Source: an uncultured Bacilli bacterium (GTDB lineage: Bacteria > Bacillota_I > Bacilli_A > RF39 > UBA660). Taken from it: a stretch of DNA of 10,866 nt. The notes under the pieces were generated by a model. It worked only from the letters and a program-made list of their open reading frames with translations. It was not told the origin of the DNA and did not search any database. The position numbers and the translations under genes are program-made. Position 1 is the first letter of the stretch. Every line of letters begins with the position of its first letter. The DNA lies in contig CANRJE010000043.1 in assembly GCA_947630865.1 (NCBI GenBank), forward strand, positions 1 through 10,866, written 5' to 3'. Shown here in pieces: positions 1-7,077 of the stretch.

Positions 1-20
1 ACAATTTTCCAATTTAAAAC

Positions 21-54
21 AAAAAAACTTTTAAATCTTTCGACTAAAAAGTTT
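21..54 (-). terminator. Bidirectional intrinsic terminator with GAAA tetraloop (left-arm copy)
   Basis: Mirror of 10813-10846. Read on the + strand the stem is followed by ATTTTTTT (54-61), and read on the - strand by a run of seven T, so it could stop transcripts from both sides. This suggests a convergent gene beyond the window edge (inference). Bases 1-20 and 55-193 hold no recognisable gene. Confidence 0.6.
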
Positions 55-193
55 ATTTTTTTACATAATTTTACACAATATTTTTTGTTACATATACTTA
101 ATTAGATTAGTAATACACTTTTTATATTATATAATTCATTCATAAAAGTTAGTTATTGTTCTTTTGATATTACAAATCCTTAACTTTTTATAC

Positions 194-213
194 AAAAAAG
201 AACTTAACGTTCT
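194..213 (-). terminator. Terminator at the rhomboid stop codon (left-arm copy)
   Basis: Mirror of 10654-10673. A short AGAAC/GTTCT stem with a five-base loop and a T tract begins inside the stop codon of the rhomboid gene. The stem is short, so efficiency is uncertain. Confidence 0.5.
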
Positions 214-1369
214 ATTTAAAAAATATTCCTAAGTAAGTTAAAAAGACTACTAGCATGATTGATAAAATAATTCCATTAACTCGGTCAATTTTTCGATATT
301 TATACTTAAGACCTAAAGCCATACTGATTAAAATTCCTCCTATTAACCCACCAATATGAGCAAAATAATCAATTCCTGGAATGAAACCTAAAAGTAAGTT
401 TAAAACAATAACTGGTAAAATATTAGTTTTCCAAGTACTTCCAAGATAAACTCGATAATAATATCCAAAGTAAAGTAAACTTCCCATAAGACCAAATATA
501 GCTCCACTTGCTCCAATTGAAGGAATACCAGAAGCAGAATTTAAAGTAATACTAAGTAAACTTCCTGTTAAAGCACTAAAGAAATAGATAATTAAAAACT
601 TTCCTCGACCATAAAAACTTTCAATTTGATTACCAACAATATATAAACAATAACAGTTAGATAACAAATGAAAAATATCGGCATGTAAAAAAGTTCCAGT
701 TAAAAGTCTATAATATTGATGAAATTCTTTAATAGCTATACCATATACAGAAAAAACATTAATTAGATAATTCCTGCCTAATAATATATATCCAATAAAA
801 TAAATAGCTACTAAAACACCAATTAAACTTATTGTAACTATTGGCTTTTTAGGTTCAAAAACATCACTATTCTTAATAGCTTCTTCTCTATTTTTTTGAT
901 TTATATCATTTGTTATTTTCAAGAATAATCCAAATCCTTCTTCATTAAATTTAAAATTATTTTTTAAATCTTTAAAATTTTCTTTAATAACATTATTATT
1001 TAAAATATCAGCTTCTTCTTTAGCATTTATAAATTTGTAAAATTTATCATCTACCGGCATTTTTTTTAAATCTACATTTTCACCTAAATCTGTAAATATA
1101 TTTAAAACTTGCATCTTAAAAGAAAAAGTTTTCTTTTTTATTTTATTAACTAATCTTCTAGTTTTAAAAATATCAAATTGCATTTGTTCATCATTATGAA
1201 TATAATCATTTACAATTCGAACAATTTTAATATCCTCTTCTAAGTTCTCAAGCCATATTTCATTTTTAGCACCTTGAACAATAACAGGACTATAGTTTTT
1301 TATAGTTATAAAATAATATAATAATTTCATCGTAATCAAATCACGATTATTAATCATTTCAATGTCCAT
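212..1369 (-). CDS. Rhomboid-family intramembrane serine protease (left-arm copy)
   Basis: Identical mirror of the gene at 9498-10655, where the full description is given. It is a 385-residue polytopic membrane protease predicted to cleave substrates within the lipid bilayer, with nucleophile Ser288 in GASGA, catalytic His338 and an H234-x3-N238 motif. An N-terminal region of about 175 residues precedes the membrane core. The ATG at 1367-1369 is preceded, on the - strand, by an AGAGGAG ribosome binding site with a six-base gap. This copy most likely does not exist as a second gene in the genome. Confidence 0.93.
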   Translation of the reverse strand: MDIEMINNRDLITMKLLYYFITIKNYSPVIVQGAKNEIWLENLEEDIKIVRIVNDYIHNDEQMQFDIFKTRRLVNKIKKKTFSFKMQVLNIFTDLGENVDLKKMPVDDKFYKFINAKEEADILNNNVIKENFKDLKNNFKFNEEGFGLFLKITNDINQKNREEAIKNSDVFEPKKPIVTISLIGVLVAIYFIGYILLGRNYLINVFSVYGIAIKEFHQYYRLLTGTFLHADIFHLLSNCYCLYIVGNQIESFYGRGKFLIIYFFSALTGSLLSITLNSASGIPSIGASGAIFGLMGSLLYFGYYYRVYLGSTWKTNILPVIVLNLLLGFIPGIDYFAHIGGLIGGILISMALGLKYKYRKIDRVNGIILSIMLVVFLTYLGIFFK

Positions 1370-1387
1370 ATAACACTCCTCTCTAGC

Positions 1388-1416
1388 ATTATATAATATT
1401 TTAAAAAATAAATAAA
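1388..1416 (-). promoter_or_regulatory. Weak candidate promoter for the rhomboid gene (left-arm copy)
   Basis: Mirror of 9451-9479: a perfect TATAAT but a poor -35 box. See the right-arm entry for the objection about the start point. Confidence 0.25.
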
Positions 1417-1425
1417 GACTTAAAG

Positions 1426-1447
1426 AAAAAAACTAGTAAACTAGTTT
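1426..1447 (-). terminator. Terminator overlapping the khpA stop codon (left-arm copy)
   Basis: Mirror of 9420-9441: seven-pair stem AAACTAG/CTAGTTT, loop TTTA, then a T tract. The stem begins within the khpA TAA. Confidence 0.7.
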
Positions 1448-1694
1448 AAAAACTTTCAACATTTAAATTAATGTATTTATGATCATGTAAACTACTACTA
1501 GCTTTTAAAATGGTTCTAACCGCATTAATATTCTTACCACCTCTACCAATTACTCTTGGTAAATCACTAGAATCAACTAAAACTTCAATAGTTACTTTAT
1601 TCTCATCATCTGATGGAAACTCTTTAACGGTTACGACATCTGGATTTGTTGCTAAAGCCTTAATAAGTCTTTCAGTCAATGCTACATAATCCAT
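1446..1694 (-). CDS. khpA: KH-domain RNA-binding protein KhpA (left-arm copy)
   Basis: Identical mirror of 9173-9421. It is an 82-residue single KH-domain protein with the GRGG loop at residues 50-53 that contacts RNA. It lies two bases downstream of rpsP on the same strand, with its ribosome binding site inside the end of rpsP, so the two are co-transcribed. It is most likely a duplicate created by the palindrome rather than a second gene. Confidence 0.94.
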   Translation of the reverse strand: MDYVALTERLIKALATNPDVVTVKEFPSDDENKVTIEVLVDSSDLPRVIGRGGKNINAVRTILKASSSLHDHKYINLNVESF

Positions 1695-1696
1695 AA

Positions 1697-1969
1697 CTAT
1701 TCACCTTTTTTTGATTCATGAAATTTTTTCATGATTCCAGCATCGCTTAATAAGTTTCTAACAGTATCACTTGGTATAGCACCATTTTTTAACCATTTTA
1801 AAGCAACTTCTTCATTAATTTTAACATTGTCAGTATTAACTAATGGATTATAAGTACCAACTAATTCAATATATTCTCCATCTCTTTTAGTATGTGAATC
1901 AATAGCAACGATACGATATGTTGGTTTCTTCTTACTTCCCATTCTTTTTAATCTTAATTTAACTGCCAT
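1697..1969 (-). CDS. rpsP: 30S ribosomal protein S16 (left-arm copy)
   Basis: Identical mirror of 8898-9170. It is a 90-residue S16, a primary-level 30S assembly protein, recognised by its N-terminal block (RLKRMGSKKKPTYRIV) and by RDGEYIE followed by YNP. S16 is normally single copy, so two identical copies in opposite orientation argue that the palindrome is artificial. It has an AAAGGAAG ribosome binding site and a consensus promoter just upstream on the - strand. Confidence 0.97.
   Translation of the reverse strand: MAVKLRLKRMGSKKKPTYRIVAIDSHTKRDGEYIELVGTYNPLVNTDNVKINEEVALKWLKNGAIPSDTVRNLLSDAGIMKKFHESKKGE
1716..1734 (-). promoter_or_regulatory. Hairpin in the 3' end of rpsP, before the khpA ribosome binding site (left-arm copy)
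   Basis: Mirror of 9133-9151: eight-pair stem TCATGAAA/TTTCATGA around an AAA loop. Confidence 0.4.
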
Positions 1970-1995
1970 TTTGACACTTCCTTTCGTTCGTTATC

Positions 1996-2024
1996 ATTAT
2001 ACATTAAAATTATATGCTTGTCAA
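1996..2024 (-). promoter_or_regulatory. Consensus promoter of rpsP-khpA (left-arm copy)
   Basis: Mirror of 8843-8871: TTGACA, 17-base spacer, TATAAT on the - strand. Confidence 0.88.
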
Positions 2025-2041
2025 CCTATTTTTGTTGACAA
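2018..2041. repeat. 8-base inverted repeat over the rpsP -35 box (left-arm copy)
   Basis: Mirror of 8826-8849. TTGTCAAC and GTTGACAA are separated by eight bases. The half nearer rpsP contains the -35 hexamer. Confidence 0.6.
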
Positions 2042-2043
2042 CT

Positions 2044-3789
2044 TTATTTTCCTTTTGAACTGTCTTCCTTTGAAGAGTCATCATTGCCAAATACTATTGA
2101 TATTTCTTTATTTAAATAAGTAAGTACCTGTTGATATGTATAATCTCTATCTTTAAAAATGTCATTAGAACTCTTTTCTTTATTAGGAACAATACTTATA
2201 TCCCATTCTAAATTAGGATTTTTTCTTGCATAATCATTAAGTCTATAGAATAGATATCTATCTCTACTCTCTCTTCCATGCTCATATGCTAGCATAATAC
2301 CATCAGCATACCAAATAAATTCTTGAAAAGAATAGTTGATGTTTTGCTCTTCTTTTATCTTACGATTTATTAATCTAACTTTTCTATCTCCTATATAATT
2401 TCCTTTTCTAAAAAAGTTTTTTAAAGATATGAAACAACCATTAAATTCTGTAATAGGAAGGCGACATCTTCTTTTATCTCTTAAACTATCAAAGATAGCA
2501 AAATCATTAGTTTTTCTTTTTAAAACAACATAATCACGATACAATTTATTTATATAAATCAAAGTATCAACTTTACCTAATAATTCTCTTTCTCTATCAA
2601 TATCTTGAAATTTAATATCATTTAAAACTCTTGGAAGTTCATCAATTTTTTCATTATCAAAGTCATCAATATAAAAACATATATCTTCTAAAAACTCATA
2701 AGCTTTTTCTAAATCTTCTTTATGGGTAGCAACATATTTCATACAATAATAAGTAAATAATTTTTGCCATGCTTTCTTCTTAAAAAGAGCTTGATTATCT
2801 TTAGTACTATTTTTTCTTTTATTAAATTCTTCTAATTCTACTTCAAATTGCTTTTCTATTCTTTCAATATCTTTAATTCTAGATGCACTTTCTAATTTTT
2901 GTTCATATTTCAAAGATAATTCCATAGCACTTTTATTTTTACTATTTGCATTTTTAAAATTTTGAAGTACTAATTTAAACTGATATTTTCTAGTACTTAG
3001 TAAAAAATCACTTTCAATTTTTTCAAAAGATATAATTGAAGTGTTATCTTCTAAAGATTTTTTAAAATTACCATATATCTCCTGCCATACTGTATCATCT
3101 TGATACTTATTATTTAATTCTTGATACTTATTTAAAATTCTTTCTCTTGTATTTTTCAAATCATCGTCAACAATTTTTTTAGTTAATTTTTTTAAACTAT
3201 CTTCATAATCTATTTCTAAATCTCTTAATCCATTTAAATCTTTTATAGTTGATAATAAATCTAAATACTTTTTATTTAAAGCAACAATTGATTTATTTTT
3301 AGAATGCTTAACTTTTTCAGTTAATGATTTTGAAAAACTAATAAGTTCATTAGCAAAATATTCTTGTCTTCTTTCATTAACTGTTAATTTATCAAGTTTT
3401 TGTAGAAATTCTTCTTTTAATTTAGTTACATCATCAATCGTTGTTGTTGAAATTGATTTTTGAATGTATTCTTTACATAAATCTTCTATATCAGCTCGGT
3501 CACGGTATTTCTTTTTGGTATTTTCAATTAATTTTTCTAATTCTAACTTCGCATCACTTAATTTATAAGGATCATCACTTTTTTTATTTCTATTTATTAA
3601 TAATTTATAGGCAGCATTAGCAAGAGATGCTAACTCTGCATTTTCTGGATTAACATCTGGGTGATTAACTCGCATAAATTCTTTATATACTTTTTTTATC
3701 TCATCATCAGTTGCTGTTTCAGTTAATTTGAAAAATTCATAAGCATCTTTTAGGGTTCTTATTGTTTTTTTATTATCATCGTTTACCAT
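2044..3789 (-). CDS. J-domain (DnaJ-like) protein with long coiled-coil body (left-arm copy)
   Basis: Identical mirror of 7078-8823; the full description is there. It has 581 residues, with an N-terminal J domain (about 12-68, HPD at 43-45) predicted to stimulate a DnaK-type Hsp70, then charged helical sequence and an unassigned C-terminal part. It lacks the Gly/Phe linker and zinc-binding CxxCxGxG repeats of true DnaJ. In this arm it is divergent from the LtaS-like gene starting at 3891. It is most likely not a separate locus. Confidence 0.88.
   Translation of the reverse strand: MVNDDNKKTIRTLKDAYEFFKLTETATDDEIKKVYKEFMRVNHPDVNPENAELASLANAAYKLLINRNKKSDDPYKLSDAKLELEKLIENTKKKYRDRADIEDLCKEYIQKSISTTTIDDVTKLKEEFLQKLDKLTVNERRQEYFANELISFSKSLTEKVKHSKNKSIVALNKKYLDLLSTIKDLNGLRDLEIDYEDSLKKLTKKIVDDDLKNTRERILNKYQELNNKYQDDTVWQEIYGNFKKSLEDNTSIISFEKIESDFLLSTRKYQFKLVLQNFKNANSKNKSAMELSLKYEQKLESASRIKDIERIEKQFEVELEEFNKRKNSTKDNQALFKKKAWQKLFTYYCMKYVATHKEDLEKAYEFLEDICFYIDDFDNEKIDELPRVLNDIKFQDIDRERELLGKVDTLIYINKLYRDYVVLKRKTNDFAIFDSLRDKRRCRLPITEFNGCFISLKNFFRKGNYIGDRKVRLINRKIKEEQNINYSFQEFIWYADGIMLAYEHGRESRDRYLFYRLNDYARKNPNLEWDISIVPNKEKSSNDIFKDRDYTYQQVLTYLNKEISIVFGNDDSSKEDSSKGK
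3098..3132 (-). repeat. 14-base direct repeat, 21-base period, inside the J-domain gene (left-arm copy)
   Basis: Mirror of 7735-7769. AATAAGTATCAAGA occurs twice, encoding a repeated seven-residue unit starting NKYQ. Confidence 0.7.
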
Positions 3790-3810
3790 AACCTATTCTC
3801 CTATATTAAA

Positions 3811-3839
3811 AGTATAACATTAACTATTACCTAAGTCAA
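3811..3839 (-). promoter_or_regulatory. Promoter of the J-domain gene (left-arm copy)
   Basis: Mirror of 7028-7056: TTGACT, 17 bases, TATACT with an upstream TG (extended -10), on the - strand. Its -35 box directly touches that of the divergent LtaS-like promoter at 3840. Confidence 0.8.
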
Positions 3840-3868
3840 TTTACAAATTAAAGAAAATATGCTAAAAT
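3840..3868 (+). promoter_or_regulatory. Promoter of the LtaS-like gene (left-arm copy)
   Basis: TTTACA at 3840-3845, a 17-base spacer, and TAAAAT at 3863-3868. A TG at 3860-3861 gives an extended -10 (TGCTAAAAT). Each hexamer matches the sigma-A consensus at five of six positions. The predicted start, near 3875, lies just before the ribosome binding site AAAGGA (3877-3882), giving a very short leader. Confidence 0.78.
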
Positions 3869-3890
3869 TATGAAATAAAGGATGATGTTT

Positions 3891-5441
3891 ATGAAAAAGA
3901 AGATTAATAAATTTTTTTATAACGTACTTCTTTTAACAATTCCAATGTTTTTAATAGAAGTAATTTTTAAATTAGCTAGTAATCAAAACATATTTGATGT
4001 TGCAACAATTCGTATTTTATTTTCTTTACTTTGTATTAGTATAATTGTTAGCTATATAGAACTTTATTTAAAAGATAAAAAAATAAAAATTCTTAACTTA
4101 ACTTTAGTTGGTATAGCTAGTATTTATAGTTTTTTACAAATAGGATTCAACAATTTTATTGGAGTGTATATATCTTTTAATGTGACAAGTCAAGCTGGAG
4201 CTGTTTTTTCATATATTATAGAGTTTTTTAAAAGTTTTTATTGGTATTATTATCTTATATTATTACCATTTGTTTTAATGTATATCTATTATAAATTACA
4301 AGATTTGAATATTTTAAAAATTAAAATCGAACCAGAATTTGATAAATTAAAATCTAGTTTAGCTGCTATTGCCTTCTTTTTACTATTTGCCTTTTTATTT
4401 AATGTAACTATATCCGTTAATGCTTTTCAAAATAAACTTCAAACTATTTCCAATAAGGAATTATTTCATAATCCTTCAAATCCTAGTGTTGCTATTAAAC
4501 AATTTGGAACAACAATGTATGCTCTTTTAGATATTAAAAATCTCTTTTTTGGAGAGGAAATGGAAACGATTGAAACTAAACCAAGTTATAATCAAAATCC
4601 CAATATAGATACTGATGATTCTAAATGGTTACAATTAATTGAAAATGAAGATGATACAGTTCTTAATTATTTAAATAACTACTATATTAATAATAAATAT
4701 ACTGGAGAAAATAGTTATACTGGTTTATTTGAAAACAAAAATTTGATTGTTATTATGATGGAGTCTACCAACAATATCTTTATAAATGAAGAATTATATC
4801 CTAATTTTTATAAATTAGTAAGTACAGGTTATTACTTTGAAAATCATTATTCTCCTCGTAATTCATGTGCAACTGGTAATAATGAATTAAGTGGTATGGT
4901 TGGTCTTTATTCAATTTATAATAAATGTACAGCTAATGCTTATAGTGAAAATTTATATCCTGAAAGTATCTTTAATTTATTTAATAATAAAGGTTATAAA
5001 ACAACATCTATGCATGATTATACTGAAAAATATTATGAAAGACGAGAAATTCATACTAATATGGGAAGTGGTCACTACTACGATGTAGATGACTTAGGTC
5101 TTACTTATAATACAGCTGATGAAGAATGGGCAAGTGATAAAGAGTTTATGAAAAAAGTTGTTAGTATTTTAAATAACTATCAAGAACAAGATCATTTCAT
5201 GACTTGGTTAACAACTGTTACCCCACATCAACCTTATGGTAAAAGTGCTTTTGGAGATAAATATTTATCTTTATTTGATACTATGGAATATAGTAACTAT
5301 GATATTAAATTAAAACGTTATATGTCAAAATTAAAGATTGAAGATGAAGCATTAGGAGTCTTACTAGATGGATTAGAAAAGCAAGGAAAACTTGATGATA
5401 CAGTAATTGTTTTATATGGAGACCATTATCCATATGGATAA
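3891..5441 (+). CDS. LtaS-like lipoteichoic acid synthase / phosphoglycerol transferase, C-terminus lost at the palindrome junction
   Basis: This is a membrane enzyme of the LtaS/alkaline-phosphatase-fold family, which in Gram-positive bacteria transfers glycerol phosphate from phosphatidylglycerol to growing lipoteichoic acid outside the cell. Numbering is from the ATG at 3891, chosen because AAAGGA (3877-3882) lies eight bases before it; the ATGs at 3882 and 3885 overlap or crowd that site. About five hydrophobic segments (7-27, 38-60, 66-86, 116-136, 156-175) precede an extracellular domain. Probable metal ligands and nucleophile are Glu291 (IMMES), Thr328 (CATGNNE) and Asp511-His512 (YGDHYP), with His446 in TPHQPY. 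The Glu291 to Asp511 distance resembles Staphylococcus aureus LtaS (E255 to D475, from memory). The family normally continues well over 100 residues after GDH. Here the TAA at 5439-5441 comes from the fold-back, so the end is artificial. LtaS itself versus another family member cannot be settled. Confidence 0.85.
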   Translation: MKKKINKFFYNVLLLTIPMFLIEVIFKLASNQNIFDVATIRILFSLLCISIIVSYIELYLKDKKIKILNLTLVGIASIYSFLQIGFNNFIGVYISFNVTSQAGAVFSYIIEFFKSFYWYYYLILLPFVLMYIYYKLQDLNILKIKIEPEFDKLKSSLAAIAFFLLFAFLFNVTISVNAFQNKLQTISNKELFHNPSNPSVAIKQFGTTMYALLDIKNLFFGEEMETIETKPSYNQNPNIDTDDSKWLQLIENEDDTVLNYLNNYYINNKYTGENSYTGLFENKNLIVIMMESTNNIFINEELYPNFYKLVSTGYYFENHYSPRNSCATGNNELSGMVGLYSIYNKCTANAYSENLYPESIFNLFNNKGYKTTSMHDYTEKYYERREIHTNMGSGHYYDVDDLGLTYNTADEEWASDKEFMKKVVSILNNYQEQDHFMTWLTTVTPHQPYGKSAFGDKYLSLFDTMEYSNYDIKLKRYMSKLKIEDEALGVLLDGLEKQGKLDDTVIVLYGDHYPYG

Positions 5442-5453
5442 TGGTCTCCATAT
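5414..5453. other. Palindrome junction inside the LtaS-like gene
   Basis: The symmetry point lies between 5433 and 5434. The gene runs through the codons for D-H-Y-P-Y-G and then meets a TAA at 5439-5441 that exists only because the sequence turns back on itself. Within a single arm the approach to the junction is rich in complementary short words: ATATGGA at 5414-5420, CCAT at 5423-5426 and CCAT at 5430-5433. The inner ATCCATATGGAT may be partly native, since a Gly codon plausibly follows the Tyr codon, so the exact breakpoint cannot be placed better than a few bases. These words could have seeded a strand fold-back or an assembler turn-around (inference). Confidence 0.9.
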
Positions 5454-6976
5454 AAAACAATTACTGTATCATCAAGTTTTCCTTGCTTTTCTAATCCATC
5501 TAGTAAGACTCCTAATGCTTCATCTTCAATCTTTAATTTTGACATATAACGTTTTAATTTAATATCATAGTTACTATATTCCATAGTATCAAATAAAGAT
5601 AAATATTTATCTCCAAAAGCACTTTTACCATAAGGTTGATGTGGGGTAACAGTTGTTAACCAAGTCATGAAATGATCTTGTTCTTGATAGTTATTTAAAA
5701 TACTAACAACTTTTTTCATAAACTCTTTATCACTTGCCCATTCTTCATCAGCTGTATTATAAGTAAGACCTAAGTCATCTACATCGTAGTAGTGACCACT
5801 TCCCATATTAGTATGAATTTCTCGTCTTTCATAATATTTTTCAGTATAATCATGCATAGATGTTGTTTTATAACCTTTATTATTAAATAAATTAAAGATA
5901 CTTTCAGGATATAAATTTTCACTATAAGCATTAGCTGTACATTTATTATAAATTGAATAAAGACCAACCATACCACTTAATTCATTATTACCAGTTGCAC
6001 ATGAATTACGAGGAGAATAATGATTTTCAAAGTAATAACCTGTACTTACTAATTTATAAAAATTAGGATATAATTCTTCATTTATAAAGATATTGTTGGT
6101 AGACTCCATCATAATAACAATCAAATTTTTGTTTTCAAATAAACCAGTATAACTATTTTCTCCAGTATATTTATTATTAATATAGTAGTTATTTAAATAA
6201 TTAAGAACTGTATCATCTTCATTTTCAATTAATTGTAACCATTTAGAATCATCAGTATCTATATTGGGATTTTGATTATAACTTGGTTTAGTTTCAATCG
6301 TTTCCATTTCCTCTCCAAAAAAGAGATTTTTAATATCTAAAAGAGCATACATTGTTGTTCCAAATTGTTTAATAGCAACACTAGGATTTGAAGGATTATG
6401 AAATAATTCCTTATTGGAAATAGTTTGAAGTTTATTTTGAAAAGCATTAACGGATATAGTTACATTAAATAAAAAGGCAAATAGTAAAAAGAAGGCAATA
6501 GCAGCTAAACTAGATTTTAATTTATCAAATTCTGGTTCGATTTTAATTTTTAAAATATTCAAATCTTGTAATTTATAATAGATATACATTAAAACAAATG
6601 GTAATAATATAAGATAATAATACCAATAAAAACTTTTAAAAAACTCTATAATATATGAAAAAACAGCTCCAGCTTGACTTGTCACATTAAAAGATATATA
6701 CACTCCAATAAAATTGTTGAATCCTATTTGTAAAAAACTATAAATACTAGCTATACCAACTAAAGTTAAGTTAAGAATTTTTATTTTTTTATCTTTTAAA
6801 TAAAGTTCTATATAGCTAACAATTATACTAATACAAAGTAAAGAAAATAAAATACGAATTGTTGCAACATCAAATATGTTTTGATTACTAGCTAATTTAA
6901 AAATTACTTCTATTAAAAACATTGGAATTGTTAAAAGAAGTACGTTATAAAAAAATTTATTAATCTTCTTTTTCAT
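5426..6976 (-). CDS. LtaS-like lipoteichoic acid synthase / phosphoglycerol transferase, truncated (right-arm copy)
   Basis: Identical mirror of 3891-5441, facing it across the centre; the two copies overlap tail to tail at 5426-5441. The N-terminal membrane part, the extracellular sulfatase-fold region and the metal-binding residues Glu291, Thr328, Asp511 and His512 are all present, but the C-terminal part of the catalytic domain is missing. The ATG at 6974-6976 is preferred over the upstream ATG ending at 6985 because of ribosome binding site spacing. The gene is divergent from the J-domain gene starting at 7078. Two identical genes, each broken at the same codon exactly at the symmetry point, show that the window was built from one truncated copy. 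Confidence 0.85.
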   Translation of the reverse strand: MKKKINKFFYNVLLLTIPMFLIEVIFKLASNQNIFDVATIRILFSLLCISIIVSYIELYLKDKKIKILNLTLVGIASIYSFLQIGFNNFIGVYISFNVTSQAGAVFSYIIEFFKSFYWYYYLILLPFVLMYIYYKLQDLNILKIKIEPEFDKLKSSLAAIAFFLLFAFLFNVTISVNAFQNKLQTISNKELFHNPSNPSVAIKQFGTTMYALLDIKNLFFGEEMETIETKPSYNQNPNIDTDDSKWLQLIENEDDTVLNYLNNYYINNKYTGENSYTGLFENKNLIVIMMESTNNIFINEELYPNFYKLVSTGYYFENHYSPRNSCATGNNELSGMVGLYSIYNKCTANAYSENLYPESIFNLFNNKGYKTTSMHDYTEKYYERREIHTNMGSGHYYDVDDLGLTYNTADEEWASDKEFMKKVVSILNNYQEQDHFMTWLTTVTPHQPYGKSAFGDKYLSLFDTMEYSNYDIKLKRYMSKLKIEDEALGVLLDGLEKQGKLDDTVIVLYGDHYPYG

Positions 6977-6998
6977 AAACATCATCCTTTATTTCATA

Positions 6999-7027
6999 AT
7001 TTTAGCATATTTTCTTTAATTTGTAAA
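6999..7027 (-). promoter_or_regulatory. Promoter of the LtaS-like gene (right-arm copy)
   Basis: Mirror of 3840-3868. The -35 box (7022-7027) directly abuts the -35 box of the J-domain gene promoter (7028-7033), with no base between them. Confidence 0.78.
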
Positions 7028-7056
7028 TTGACTTAGGTAATAGTTAATGTTATACT
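7028..7056 (+). promoter_or_regulatory. Promoter of the J-domain protein gene
   Basis: TTGACT at 7028-7033, a 17-base spacer, and TATACT at 7051-7056, with TG at 7048-7049 forming an extended -10. The ribosome binding site AGGAG (7065-7069) lies eight bases before the ATG at 7078. The start would fall near 7063, so the leader is short. The promoter is back to back with the LtaS-like promoter. Confidence 0.8.
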
Positions 7057-7077
7057 TTTAATATAGGAGAATAGGTT

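Noticed and set aside
3882..3890. Upstream ATG codons (3882 and 3885) as the start of the LtaS-like gene
   Set aside because: The AAAGGA ribosome binding site at 3877-3882 overlaps or is too close to these. The ATG at 3891 has normal eight-base spacing and begins a typical Lys-rich membrane-protein N-terminus.
4891..5088. 65-codon ORF on the + strand inside the LtaS-like gene (mirrored at 5779-5976 on the - strand)
   Set aside because: It lies wholly inside the larger gene in another frame, is dominated by AT-rich-codon residues (Ile, Lys, Leu), and has no ribosome binding site or recognisable domain. It is a shadow.
5426..5441. Tail-to-tail overlapping convergent genes with shared stop region as a regulated antisense arrangement
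   Set aside because: The overlap and both stop codons are produced by the junction of the two arms, so there is no reason to think they exist in the genome.
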